Assembly (NCBI GenBank): GCA_016710135.1
Contig: JADJLM010000006.1
Coordinates: 1 to 64,000, forward strand
Direction of reading: 5' to 3'
Source of the DNA: Nitrosomonas sp.
GTDB lineage: Bacteria > Pseudomonadota > Gammaproteobacteria > Burkholderiales > Nitrosomonadaceae
Length of the DNA stretch: 64,000 nt
Part shown: positions 10,222 to 19,137 of the stretch, in pieces
How positions within the stretch are numbered: the first letter of the stretch is position 1
How the letters are laid out: each line of letters begins with the position of its first letter
Notes under the pieces: generated by a model
Seen by the model: only the letters and a program-made list of their open reading frames with translations
Told to the model about the DNA's origin: nothing
Database searches by the model: none
Made by a program: the position numbers and the translations under genes

Positions 10222-11271
10222 ATGGCTATAAATCATGAGCAAGTAAATTTCGATCACTCATCGTTTAATCAGATTAAGCAAAGCTTGCAGCAAGCTATTA
10301 AAGACAAAGCTAATTCTTTACGCGAAAATCATTCATCAACCGGGGTTTCCTCATTCAAAGAAGTTTTGTCAAAAACCGTTCAGGACCTTCTATCAAACCC
10401 CAGTGAGAAAGGAATTAATAACGGATTATCACAAACAACGCAGTCGTCAGCGCCTGATCGTTCCATTGTACCTTCGAGAGACGTTCAACCTATCCAGAAA
10501 TTAATCAGTTCAGCAGCGGATTACCTCTCAATGCGTTTACAGAAAGAGGAAAAACACACGACGGAATTAGCAACAGATGGAGTACTAAATAATGCCACGG
10601 TGACTAGTTTTTTACCCGCCAATACGGGACAGAATCTAGCTCAAAAAATCTCATCTGATGAGTCCGTACATAAAATCAATGCAGAACTGAATTCAGCCGC
10701 ATGGCTCGGCGGGAAACCCAATAGTATCAAGGAGCTGTTGGATTTTATGCAAACCCGTGGTATTGCAATGAATGTTGGTGAAGCTTCCGATTTCTTGTAT
10801 GGCAGCATTGGCGCTAATGATGATCTTCGTGATTTCAATACGATTCTTAACGCAGAGAACCCAACCATTGCAAATAATCAAGCACTAGGGCAATTATTTT
10901 CAAATCCCAATGCAAGGACCAATCCTAATTACACTATCCGTAGCACTGAAGAAGTTGTTGCTCAGAACGGTAATTTACTAGTTAGGGAAAGCAAAAATGG
11001 GGCGCAGATTCTTGCAGCTCAGGCAGCGAATGGTATGCCACTCACCGATATTTTTAATGGCGCAACAGGAGTAAGTGGTGGTATTGCTCGATATGGCATT
11101 ACAGATGCGAATGTGCAAGCAATATTAGATAACCCTAAAGTGTCCGATGAGATTAAGGCGCAACTCAAATCCTACCTGGGTAGCGGATATCAGCAGAATC
11201 CAACAAATTATTTACTTGATATCAATTTAGCTTCATTTGCAACTACAGGCGTATTTAATCAAAGTAAATAG
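10222..11271 (+). CDS. Orphan protein under sigma-54 control
   Basis: A complete 349-residue protein starting MAINHEQVNFDHSSFNQIKQ with a very strong ribosome site AGGAGG five bases upstream. I do not recognise a family. There is no signal peptide or membrane segment. The first 150 residues are Gln/Ser/Lys-rich and look disordered or helical; the second half has compact alpha-rich stretches (SIKELLDFMQTRGIAMNVGE, LAAQAANGMPLTDIFNGATG, ITDANVQAILDNPKVSDEIK). A low-complexity N-terminus without a signal peptide is compatible with a substrate of a flagellar-type or other leaderless export route, but nothing in the sequence proves it. The sigma-54 promoter upstream implies activation by an enhancer-binding protein. 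The glycosyltransferase 168 bases downstream is on the same strand. Confidence 0.75.
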   Translation: MAINHEQVNFDHSSFNQIKQSLQQAIKDKANSLRENHSSTGVSSFKEVLSKTVQDLLSNPSEKGINNGLSQTTQSSAPDRSIVPSRDVQPIQKLISSAADYLSMRLQKEEKHTTELATDGVLNNATVTSFLPANTGQNLAQKISSDESVHKINAELNSAAWLGGKPNSIKELLDFMQTRGIAMNVGEASDFLYGSIGANDDLRDFNTILNAENPTIANNQALGQLFSNPNARTNPNYTIRSTEEVVAQNGNLLVRESKNGAQILAAQAANGMPLTDIFNGATGVSGGIARYGITDANVQAILDNPKVSDEIKAQLKSYLGSGYQQNPTNYLLDINLASFATTGVFNQSK

Positions 11272-11340
11272 CTTATAGGTAATACAATATTTGTAGTGCA
11301 GACTGTCCTGGTAAAAGTATAATTAGCTAGGACGGCTGCA

Positions 11341-11439
11341 ATGGTCAAAGTTGATAGAAAGAAATTAAAGATAAATAGGTTCTGGAAGTTGAATAATTTT
11401 GGTTTCCGCCGGCAATTATTGCCGGGAACCCGGCAATAA
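11341..11439 (+). CDS. Short leader ORF overlapping the glycosyltransferase start
   Basis: A 32-codon frame (MVKVDRKKLKINRFW and on) starts at an ATG eight bases after AGGA and ends with TAA whose last A is the first base of the next gene's ATG (TAATG). The last eight codons run through a strong hairpin at 11415-11440. The basic peptide is unlike its neighbours. It may be a leader peptide that couples translation to the glycosyltransferase, or a chance frame. Confidence 0.4.
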   Translation: MVKVDRKKLKINRFWKLNNFGFRRQLLPGTRQ

Positions 11440-11440
11440 T
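11415..11440 (+). promoter_or_regulatory. Perfect hairpin covering the glycosyltransferase start codon
   Basis: The arms ATTATTGCCGGG and CCCGGCAATAAT are perfect reverse complements separated by AA; the second arm includes the first two bases of the ATG at 11439. The first arm can alternatively pair with CCGGCAAT at 11409-11416, giving two mutually exclusive structures. No T-run follows, so this is not a typical terminator. Confidence 0.55.
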
Positions 11441-12680
11441 GCGTATTTTATTCATACATCAAAATTTTCCTGCACAATTTAAGTATCTTGCCCCCGCTCT
11501 TGCTAAGCAACATCAAGTCAGAATACTCACTTTAAACACTCGTCTAACTAGTAGTTGGCAGGGTATTCCAGTTAATCACTATTCACTACAAAGAATATCT
11601 ACAAAGGGTATCCACCCCTGGATAATCGATTTTGAGGCACAAGTTATTAGAGGCGAGGCGACGCTGTATGCAGCGCTTAATTTGCGTCAGCAAGGTTTTA
11701 CTCCTGATGTCATCATTGCCCATCCTGGATGGGGGGAAAGTATAGCGCTTAAAGATGTTTGGCCTAACGCGAAACTAGGGTTATATTGTGAGTTCTTCTA
11801 TCATGCAGAAGGCGCTGATGTTGGTTTTGACCCTGAGTTTCCTAATACGGATCCTGCACAAGCTAGCCGAATACGGTTAAAGAATACCAATACGCTTATC
11901 CAGTTGAGTACTTTCGATGCAGGGATATCACGGACCTACTGGCAAGCCAGTACTTTTCCTGAGTTGTTCCGGCATAAAATTAGTGTCATCCACGATGGAA
12001 TCGACTCGGCTTTTTTACAGCCTAATCCGAGTGCCACGCCTACATTGAAGACGAATTCGGGTGGTTTGCTTACTTTGTCAAAAGGAGATGAAATCATTAC
12101 CTTTGTTAATCGCAATTTGGAACCGTATCGAGGCTACCATATTTTTATGCGATGTTTACCAAAATTACTCAAGCAACGCCCATATGCAAGAGTTTTGCTC
12201 GTGGGCGGAGATGGCACCAGTTATGGTGCAAAACCATCGAGGTCAAAAAGTTGGAAAGAACAATTCATTGATGAAGTACGCCCTCAAATTAGCGACGCTG
12301 ACTGGTCCCGTGTTCATTTTCTGGGTAATTTGCCCTATCACCATTTTGTTGCTTTACTTCAGCGCTCTTCGTTGCACGTTTATTTAACATATCCTTTTGT
12401 GCTTTCATGGAGTTTACTCGAAGCGATGAGTATCGGATGTGCGATCGTTGCAAGCGATACATCCCCTGTGCATGATGCAATTATTGATAGTGAAACAGGT
12501 CGATTAGTCAATTTCTTTGACTATAAGGCGCTTGCGGATGAAATCAGCTTACTGCTTGATAATCCTGCAGAAAGACAACGTCTCGGAGTGAATGCGAGAG
12601 CTTTTATTCACGACAAATATGATTTAAAAACAATCTGCCTCCCGAAACAAATCGAGTGGGTTGAGAATATCTTAAAATAA
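11439..12680 (+). CDS. Family 4 glycosyltransferase
   Basis: A 413-residue GT-B-fold enzyme. The N-terminus MRILFIHQNFPAQFKYLAPA belongs to the Glyco_trans_4_3-type acceptor domain, and the C-terminal half shows the GT1/GT4 donor domain with NRNLEPYRGYHIFMRCLP near residue 220 and the E-x7-E element SWSLLEAMSIGCAIVASDT near residue 330. It presumably transfers a sugar from a nucleotide donor during polysaccharide or glycolipid synthesis; the acceptor cannot be told. No normal ribosome site is visible because the start lies at the base of a strong hairpin and overlaps the stop of the leader ORF (TAATG). No other polysaccharide genes adjoin it. It converges with ychF. Confidence 0.88.
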   Translation: MRILFIHQNFPAQFKYLAPALAKQHQVRILTLNTRLTSSWQGIPVNHYSLQRISTKGIHPWIIDFEAQVIRGEATLYAALNLRQQGFTPDVIIAHPGWGESIALKDVWPNAKLGLYCEFFYHAEGADVGFDPEFPNTDPAQASRIRLKNTNTLIQLSTFDAGISRTYWQASTFPELFRHKISVIHDGIDSAFLQPNPSATPTLKTNSGGLLTLSKGDEIITFVNRNLEPYRGYHIFMRCLPKLLKQRPYARVLLVGGDGTSYGAKPSRSKSWKEQFIDEVRPQISDADWSRVHFLGNLPYHHFVALLQRSSLHVYLTYPFVLSWSLLEAMSIGCAIVASDTSPVHDAIIDSETGRLVNFFDYKALADEISLLLDNPAERQRLGVNARAFIHDKYDLKTICLPKQIEWVENILK

Positions 12681-12756
12681 ACTCCTCCAAGCACAGGGTA
12701 GAGATGAAATGAATTGAGCCTCTGAGGCTAAAATAAAAAGAACAACTTTACGCCTG

Positions 12757-13847
12757 TTACACATTAAAACGGAAATGAACAACATCGCCGTCTTGCACAA
12801 TATAATCCTTACCTTCTAAGCGCATTTTTCCCGCTTCTTTCGCACCCTGTTCACCGCTGCAGGTCACGAAGTCATCATAAGTAATCACTTCTGCTCGAAT
12901 GAAACCACGCTCAAAATCCGAATGAATTACGCCTGCTGCTTGAGGAGCGGTATTTCCTTTATGGAAAGTCCAGGCGCGTACTTCTTTGACGCCTGCGGTA
13001 AAATAAGTTTGGAGCCCTAGTAGCTGATAGGCCGCTCGAATCAGGCGATTTAATCCCGGCTCAGCAAGCTTAAGGTCAGCCAGAAATACCTGCTTATCGT
13101 CATCTGATAAATCTGCAATTTCAGCTTCAAGTGATGCGCAAATGACAACAACAGGAGCACCTTCTTGGGCCGCATAATCTTGAACACTTTTAACTAAAGG
13201 ATTATCTTGAAAGCCAGTTTCAGCAACATTTGTAACATAAATCGTCGGCTTCATTGTTAATAAGCACAATGATTTTATCAGCACAAGCTGCGCATCTTCG
13301 AATTTAAAGCTACGCGCTGGCTTATTCTGGTCAAGGTGGCTAGACAGCGCTTCTAAAAGAGTTGCGTTACGAATACTTTCCTTATTACCTGATTTAGCTG
13401 ATTTCGATTCTCGTTGTACAGCCTTTCAACAGTAGCAAGATCGGCTAAGGCAAGTTCTGTTTGAATCACTTCAATGTCTGAGATAGGGGTGATTCTACCG
13501 GGCACATGAACGATATTGTCGTTAGCAAAACAACGTGCCATATGAATAATGCCATCGGTTTCACGGATATTCGCAAGAAATTTGTTCCCTAGCCCTTCTC
13601 CACGAGAAGCTCCTGCCACTAGTCCAGCAATATCAACAAATTCAACCGTTGCAGGTTGTACCGCTTTAGGTTTAACAATCTCACTGAGCTTTATTAACCG
13701 TGGATCTGGTACCTCAACAATGCCCACATTGGGGTCAATGGTACAAAAAGGATAATTTTCAGCTGCAATACCTGCCTTAGTTAGCGCATTAAAAAGCGTA
13801 GATTTACCCACATTGGGTAAGCCTACAATACCGCATTTTAGGCTCAT
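12757..13847 (-). CDS. ychF: Ribosome-binding ATPase YchF
   Basis: YchF is an Obg-family P-loop ATPase linked to translation and stress. G1 is [18 protein letters not shown] at residues 8-25, the switch region [20 protein letters not shown] follows, and the C-terminal half has YVTNVAE (G4) and the TGS domain ending [10 protein letters not shown]. The frame is broken at a two-A site near 13417; adding one A gives [14 protein letters not shown] and joins the halves into a normal protein of about 363 residues. Since the gene is nearly universal and only one homopolymer base is missing, a sequence error is likely. Same strand and order as pth, rplY and prs, which is usual in betaproteobacteria. 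Confidence 0.9.
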
Positions 13848-13917
13848 ATTAAAGAATAACTATTTTAAAAAATGATGTTTTGTATCTTGTATAACCGAAT
13901 TTCAGCATCAATACTAT

Positions 13918-14487
13918 TTATTGGCTACTATGTAATTTTTGCATAGTAGCCATGTAATCACCACTAAGTAGTAGCGGCCATAGGGTTAGGCTCTTACTGA
14001 TGCCCTCATCAATAAGGGAAGCCTCTTCTTTACTAGGGGGGTGAAGCACATAATCAACTACCGCAGCTCTATTTCCCGGATGACCAATCCCGATGCGCAA
14101 TCGCCAGAAATCGTTACTGCCAATTTTAGTAATAATATCTTTTAAACCATTATGCCCTCCTGATCCACCGCCCAGCTTTAGCTTAATTATCCCGGGTGAT
14201 AAATCCAACTCATCGTGAATAACGAGTATCTGTTCAGGATTGCATTGGTAAAAGCGACATAACGAAGCAGTAGCCATTCCGCTTGCATTCATATAGGTTT
14301 GGGGCATCAGCAATCTAAAAGGCTCTCCTTGGTAGACTCCGCTTGCGCACAAACCATGAAATTTCACTTCCGACACAAATGAAACCTTTAATTCAGCTGC
14401 TAGCTGCTGCAACCAAACAAAGCCTATATTGTGGCGAGTCAAAGCATATTTCTCACCTGGGTTTCCTAAACCGACAATTAGCTTCAT
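13918..14487 (-). CDS. pth: Peptidyl-tRNA hydrolase
   Basis: This 189-residue esterase recycles peptidyl-tRNA released from stalled ribosomes. The N-terminus reads IVGLGNPGEKYALTRHNIGF, containing the catalytic histidine (in RHNIG) and the substrate-binding Asn. The other signature blocks are VIHDELDLSPG and LGGGSGGHNGLKDI. The frame is intact and the start MKLIVGLGNPG is the usual one. It follows rplY in the common rplY-pth-ychF arrangement, with 181 bases between rplY and pth here. Confidence 0.95.
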   Translation of the reverse strand: MKLIVGLGNPGEKYALTRHNIGFVWLQQLAAELKVSFVSEVKFHGLCASGVYQGEPFRLLMPQTYMNASGMATASLCRFYQCNPEQILVIHDELDLSPGIIKLKLGGGSGGHNGLKDIITKIGSNDFWRLRIGIGHPGNRAAVVDYVLHPPSKEEASLIDEGISKSLTLWPLLLSGDYMATMQKLHSSQ

Positions 14488-14668
14488 TCGTTATTAAACA
14501 AAACAGTGAGTAAGGGCTTATTGCTAAGAAATACAAAACCTAGCTACTTGTCATCGAATAGAAAATAGAACTATTCATTAACACGAGGAACGAAATCAAC
14601 CCTTTAAAGATAGCAAATCGCTCCAAGCGCTAACGCGAGCAAACAGAATGTTGTGGCACTTGCCGTTA

Positions 14669-15283
14669 TTAGGCAGCCGGAGCTGCTGAGCTTCCTTCTT
14701 CGGTCCCTTCATCAGCTCGCTTAACAGTCAGTGTAGCAACAGGTAAATCATCACCTCGGCTTAAGGCGATGATTTCAACTCCCTGAGGAAGTTTGAGATC
14801 CTTAAGGTGTAAAGTACTTCCTGCAGTCATTTCTGATAAATCAGCCGTGATAAACTCAGGTAAATCTTTAGGTAAGCAGGATATATCAACTTCCGTTAAC
14901 ACGTGGCTGATTAATCCACCCGATAACTTAACGCCAGGAGCAATCTCAGCATTGATAAAATGTAAAGGAACTTTCATATGTATTTTTTTGTTTTGATCAA
15001 CACGTTGAAAATCCACATGCAAGACTTGCAGCTTGTAAGGATGCATCTGTACATCTCTTAATAGAACCTGCTCTTTTTTTCCATCTAGGCTTAGGGAAAG
15101 AATCGAAGCATGAAACGCTTCTAGCTTGAGTTTATGAAAGAGATTGTTGTGATCTAATTCGATAGACTGAGCTTGTCCTTCTCCTCCATAAACGATACCA
15201 GGTACTTTACCAGCTCTGCGCAGGCGGCGGCTCGCACCCTTACCTTGCATTGCTCGATTATTTGCATCAATTTCAATTTGCAT
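14669..15283 (-). CDS. rplY: Large ribosomal subunit protein bL25 (general stress protein CTC form)
   Basis: A 204-residue bL25 of the long CTC type, which binds 5S rRNA. The N-terminal L25 beta domain covers residues 1-90 ([34 protein letters not shown]), followed by the TL5 C-terminal domain ([19 protein letters not shown]) and a short acidic, Ala-rich tail. The frame is intact. An AGGAG-type site (AGGAGAAAAAGG) precedes the ATG. It is downstream of prs on the same strand, as usual. Confidence 0.95.
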   Translation of the reverse strand: MQIEIDANNRAMQGKGASRRLRRAGKVPGIVYGGEGQAQSIELDHNNLFHKLKLEAFHASILSLSLDGKKEQVLLRDVQMHPYKLQVLHVDFQRVDQNKKIHMKVPLHFINAEIAPGVKLSGGLISHVLTEVDISCLPKDLPEFITADLSEMTAGSTLHLKDLKLPQGVEIIALSRGDDLPVATLTVKRADEGTEEGSSAAPAA

Positions 15284-15352
15284 CCTTTTTCTCCTAAAAT
15301 TACCAAACAGATTTTATCCGCGACCAGAAAAATCACTAATAAAACTACCTAC

Positions 15353-16304
15353 CTACTCCATAAACAAAGAACTCAAAGAGCTCTCATTACTAATTCTTAA
15401 CATCGTCTCACCCAAAAGGTTAGCAATACTCAGCTGACAAATTCGATCACAAGCTTTAGCCTCATCAGAAAGTGGTATTGTATCGGTTACCACGATCTTA
15501 TCGAGTTGTGAACTTGCGATACGCTCTACTGCTTTTCCTGACAAAACAGCATGCGTTGAGTAAGCAACGACACTGTGAGCCCCCTCATCCTTCAATGCCT
15601 TAGCAGCCTCACACAGTGTGTTGGCCGTATCAACCATATCATCAATAATGACGCACGTTCGCCCTTTCACTTCCCCGATAATATTCATTACTTTTGATTC
15701 ATTCGGCTTGGGACGTCTTTTATCAATAATCGCCAGATCACATTCGAGTCGCTTTGCCATATGCCTTGCTCTCACAACTCCACCGACATCAGGAGATACA
15801 ACAATTAAATTCTGATAGTTATGTTTCCATACATCACCAAGTAATATGGGCATGCCATATATATTATCTACTGGAATGTCGAAGAATCCTTGAATCTGAT
15901 CAGAATGCAGATCCATCGTCAGAAGCCGATCAATACCGACCGTTGTTAACATATTAGCAACTACTTTCGCAGTAATGGCAACACGTGCTGATCGTGGCCG
16001 TCGATCTTGCCGTGCATAACCAAAATAAGGTATTGCAGCAGTTATACGGCCGGCAGATGCTCGCTTTAGTGCATCAACGATTACCAAAATTTCCATTAAG
16101 CTATCATTCGTTGGCGCACATGTTGACTGAAGGACAAATACATCCTTACCTCGAACATTTTCGAGTATCTCAACCATGATCTCACCATCACTAAACCGAG
16201 ATACTGTAGCTCGACCTAGATGGATATATAAGGTACTTCACTACATCCTGAGCCAATTTAGGATGAGCCGTACCCGTAAAAACCATTAAGCTATCATAAG
16301 ACAC
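15353..16304 (-). CDS. prs: Ribose-phosphate pyrophosphokinase (frame disrupted near N-terminus)
   Basis: Prs makes PRPP from ribose-5-phosphate and ATP. The body from 16177 is complete and includes [35 protein letters not shown], the divalent-metal region [17 protein letters not shown] and the PRPP-binding loop [13 protein letters not shown]. The first 40 residues are found upstream in another frame: [20 protein letters not shown], which needs one shift near 16227 to join [17 protein letters not shown] place the start at a GTG at 16304 because it gives the standard length of about 316 residues. The shift site CTTATATATCC is not a simple homopolymer run, unlike most others in the window. tRNA-Gln is just upstream. 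Confidence 0.9.
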
Positions 16305-16382
16305 AATTTATTATTTTTTTACCAATGGAAAACAGATGGGAGCAAACAAACTTTCTCTGAAAACAATTAAAAGAACCATAGT

Positions 16383-16457
16383 TGGCTGGGGAGGTAGGGA
16401 TCGAACCTACGAATGCCGGAATCAAAATCCGGTGCCTTACCACTTGGCGACTCCCCA
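16383..16457 (-). tRNA. tRNA-Gln (anticodon TTG)
   Basis: On the minus strand the 75-base segment starts TGGGGAG, which pairs with CTCCCCA of the acceptor stem, and ends with an encoded CCA. The anticodon arm CCGGA-TTTTGAT-TCCGG has TTG at the anticodon, and the T arm GTAGG-TTCGATC-CCTAC is canonical. Position between ispE and prs is conserved in betaproteobacteria. Confidence 0.96.
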
Positions 16458-16462
16458 ATTTA

Positions 16463-17302
16463 TTAACGATAAAAATCCCTTAACGGATGTTTAGCTAAAC
16501 CTTTTGCGACCACAGCATTTATTCCATCTGGTAAGCGATGACAGGCTTCTTTTGCTTGCGCTTCTGTCTCAAACTCTGCAAATACAGAAGACCCAGATCC
16601 AGTCATTGCTACCAAAGTTGTATTATTTAATTGTTTTAACCAATCTATACATTTTGCCACATCGGAGTACATACGGCAAACTACTGACTCAAGATCATTA
16701 TGTCCATCATAGATGGAAAAGGGCGGTATTGTGATCGGGATTGTGTCGCGCGTCAACTCATTGCTTGCAAAAACCTGAGCAGTTGAAACGTTAACTGCGG
16801 GCGTTAGAACTAAATACCAGGCATTGGGGAGAATAACGGTTGAAAGCTTTTCTCCTACACCTTCCGCAAATGCACTATCGCCATAGATAAAAACCGGGAT
16901 ATCGGCACCCAATTTTAACCCGAGCTCCATTAAACTATCTCTATCCCAATTCAAGCCCCATAAATGATTAAGAATAATTAATGTCGTTGCCGCGTCCGAG
17001 CTTCCTCCTCCCAACCCTCCTCCCATTGGGATATGCTTCTCAAGATAAATATCAACACCTTGATTTACACGACCTTTCTCTTGCAGTAATTTTGCGGCTC
17101 GAACACATAAATTTTGTTCTGCCGAAACACCAGTTAACGGAGTTTGTAATTGAATGATTCCATCGCTTCTTAAATTGAAGCCCAATCGATCATTAAAATC
17201 GATAAACCTAAAAATAGTTTGCAATAAGTGATACCCATCATCACGCCGACCGATAATATGCAAAAACAAATTGAGTTTAGCGGGTGCTGGATAAAATTGC
17301 AT
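16463..17302 (-). CDS. ispE: 4-diphosphocytidyl-2-C-methyl-D-erythritol kinase
   Basis: IspE is the GHMP-family kinase of the non-mevalonate isoprenoid pathway; it phosphorylates CDP-ME at the 2-hydroxyl. The N-terminus FYPAPAKLNLFLHIIGRRDDGYH holds the substrate-binding part, and the ATP-binding glycine loop reads PMGGGLGGGSSDAATTL near residue 91. The third motif is LVAMTGSGSSVFAEF. At 279 residues the protein is complete. It follows lolB with a 41-base gap on the same strand and precedes tRNA-Gln; the lolB-ispE-tRNA-Gln-prs order is common in the class. Confidence 0.95.
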   Translation of the reverse strand: MQFYPAPAKLNLFLHIIGRRDDGYHLLQTIFRFIDFNDRLGFNLRSDGIIQLQTPLTGVSAEQNLCVRAAKLLQEKGRVNQGVDIYLEKHIPMGGGLGGGSSDAATTLIILNHLWGLNWDRDSLMELGLKLGADIPVFIYGDSAFAEGVGEKLSTVILPNAWYLVLTPAVNVSTAQVFASNELTRDTIPITIPPFSIYDGHNDLESVVCRMYSDVAKCIDWLKQLNNTTLVAMTGSGSSVFAEFETEAQAKEACHRLPDGINAVVAKGLAKHPLRDFYR

Positions 17303-17343
17303 TTTATTTCGTTAGTTTGAGAAAAACTTATCATTGATGATCA

Positions 17344-17961
17344 TCAATTTATGTTTTTCCAGTTATCAATGACGAGTTTTAATTTTAAATTAGGGTAATT
17401 TAATTCGATTATGCGAGGAGCGATTTTTGCTTCATTATGATCTAGCACCGCACGAGAAAAATAATCTAAATAAGTTATTTCCCAACCATCTTGCCTTATC
17501 GCAATCACTCGGTCATTGTGATCCATATCAATCTCTGCAATGATCAGGGGATTTGCTCTGCCCATTATCCAATACTCAAGTCCTGTGATCGGAAGCCTCC
17601 AGCCGAATACTTGCTCAGTCAGGTCTTCGATACTTGTTGCATAATATACTTTCTGATCTGAGGTTATGAGCTGTATTCCTTGATCATTTTGTTCTATCTG
17701 AGCAACAACTTGACCAATCGGAGAAAGCATTAACAGATGATGGAAGTGATTTCTATGTTGCCAACGAATTCCACCCGAGAACCCATCATTGCTAGTTTTT
17801 ACAGAAATTCTTCCTACCAAGTCAAAATTAGCTAAGACGCGAGTTTCTGCTGCTTCCGGTTCTAAAATAATCGTTTTGGCAACGTTGTGCTTCTCTAATG
17901 AAGCGCAACCTCCAAGTAATAGTATTGTGCTTAGCACCATACTATACGATACATTCTGCAT
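17344..17961 (-). CDS. lolB: Outer-membrane lipoprotein LolB
   Basis: LolB receives lipoproteins from LolA and inserts them in the outer membrane. A lipoprotein signal peptide MQNVSYSMVLSTILLLGG is followed by the lipobox cysteine (LLGGC). The mature part shows the LolB fold: FDLVGRISVKTSNDGFSGGIRW, the exposed loop LMLSPIGQVVAQIE, and EQVFGWRLPITGLEYWI with the characteristic W-x-P-x-x-L/W-pattern. I place the start at the second Met (17961) since it directly precedes the hydrophobic signal; an in-frame start at 17985 is possible. It sits between minE and ispE on the same strand. Confidence 0.9.
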   Translation of the reverse strand: MQNVSYSMVLSTILLLGGCASLEKHNVAKTIILEPEAAETRVLANFDLVGRISVKTSNDGFSGGIRWQHRNHFHHLLMLSPIGQVVAQIEQNDQGIQLITSDQKVYYATSIEDLTEQVFGWRLPITGLEYWIMGRANPLIIAEIDMDHNDRVIAIRQDGWEITYLDYFSRAVLDHNEAKIAPRIIELNYPNLKLKLVIDNWKNIN

Positions 17962-18023
17962 TGTTTTTTGTACGCGATTAAACAAAATAGCGCTAATCGT
18001 TTTCTGGTCAAAGAATTGACGTA

Positions 18024-18302
18024 TTAAATTTCTAATGGACTTTTGCTATTTTGTGACTCAGGCAAAACGATATTAAGCTCGAGCGTTTCTTGATTTTCAT
18101 CCTGTTCAAACTTAACCGAGATAGCGTCTTGATCAACATTGACATATTTGCGTATTACCTCAAGTAATTCTTCTTGTAGCTGCGGTAAATAGGAAGGTTT
18201 ATTTCGATAATAACGTTCATGTGCCAAGAGAATCTGCAATCTTTCTTTGGCGATAGAAGCTGTTTTAGACTTAGATGATCTAAAGTAATCGAGTAGACTC
18301 AT
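18024..18302 (-). CDS. minE: Cell division topological specificity factor MinE
   Basis: MinE, 92 residues, drives pole-to-pole oscillation of MinCD by stimulating MinD ATPase. The membrane-targeting and anti-MinCD N-terminus reads MSLLDYFRSSKSKTASIAKE, followed by RLQILLAHERYYRNKPSYLP, the MinD-contact helix, and the C-terminal topological domain with LELNIVLPES. Its start overlaps the minD stop, as in a typical minCDE operon. Confidence 0.95.
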   Translation of the reverse strand: MSLLDYFRSSKSKTASIAKERLQILLAHERYYRNKPSYLPQLQEELLEVIRKYVNVDQDAISVKFEQDENQETLELNIVLPESQNSKSPLEI

Positions 18303-19111
18303 TATTTTCCTCCAAAAAGCTTCCTGAGAAATCCTTTTTTGCTTTCAATAAAGCGGTGCGGTCTTTTCTCTCCAAGGTATCGAGCAACAACATCGGCATA
18401 AGCCATGCCTGCATCACTTTTCTCATCTAGAATAACTGGTATACCAGCATTCGATGCTGTGAGAACTGATTTTGATTCCGGAATGATGCCAAGTAAATGC
18501 AAAGACAAAATTTCTTGCACATCTTCAAGGCTAAGCATCTCCCCGGACTCTACTCTATTTGGATCATAGCGAGTCAACAACAAAAATTCTTTGATCGGCT
18601 CCATTCCCAACTCAGCTCGCCTTGATTTACTGGCTAAAATTCCAAGCATACGATCTGAATCTCTAACAGACGAAACCTCTGGGTTGGTAACTACAAATGC
18701 ATCATCAGCATAGTACATGGCTAAATAAGCCCCTTTTTCGATACCGGCTGGAGAATCGCAAACAATGTATTTAAAATCTTTGGCTAATTCTTCGAGAACT
18801 CTTCCAACCCCTTCTATACTTAAAGCATCTTTGTCCCGGGTTTGCGATGCGGGCAAAATATAAAGCAGATTGCAGTTTTTGTCTCGTATTAAAGCTTGAT
18901 TTAGATTTGCCTCTCCATTAATTACATTAATAAAATCATAAACAACTCGTCGTTCACACCCCATAATTAAATCAAGATTGCGCAAACCAACATCGAAATC
19001 AATCACAGCAGTCTTGTGCCCTCTTTTTGCAAGTCCCATGGCAATTGCTGCGCTCGTTGTTGTTTTACCAACGCCTCCTTTGCCTGATGTTACGACGATG
19101 ATTCTAGCCAA
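18302..19111 (-). CDS. minD: Septum site-determining ATPase MinD
   Basis: MinD is a membrane-binding deviant Walker ATPase (269 residues) that positions MinC. The deviant Walker A motif is SGKGGVGKTTTSAAIAMGLA at residues 9-28, with the signature lysine; FDVGLRNLDLIMGCERRVVYD follows, and Walker B includes YIVCDSPAGIEKGA. The C-terminal amphipathic membrane helix is GFLRKLFGGK. It overlaps minE by one base at its stop and follows minC by 26 bases. Confidence 0.96.
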   Translation of the reverse strand: MARIIVVTSGKGGVGKTTTSAAIAMGLAKRGHKTAVIDFDVGLRNLDLIMGCERRVVYDFINVINGEANLNQALIRDKNCNLLYILPASQTRDKDALSIEGVGRVLEELAKDFKYIVCDSPAGIEKGAYLAMYYADDAFVVTNPEVSSVRDSDRMLGILASKSRRAELGMEPIKEFLLLTRYDPNRVESGEMLSLEDVQEILSLHLLGIIPESKSVLTASNAGIPVILDEKSDAGMAYADVVARYLGEKRPHRFIESKKGFLRKLFGGK

Positions 19112-19137
19112 TTGATTCTCCTTTGCTAAAAATGAAG

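Noticed and set aside
12700..12750. AGCCTC-T-GAGGCT as a terminator between glycosyltransferase and ychF
   Set aside because: The loop would be one base and no T-run follows on either strand.
12757..13847. ychF as a pseudogene
   Set aside because: One missing A restores a full-length, well-conserved protein, as in many other genes here.
14652..14668. TGGCACTTGCCG as a sigma-54 promoter near rplY
   Set aside because: The two elements are too close together and it lies downstream of the rplY stop.
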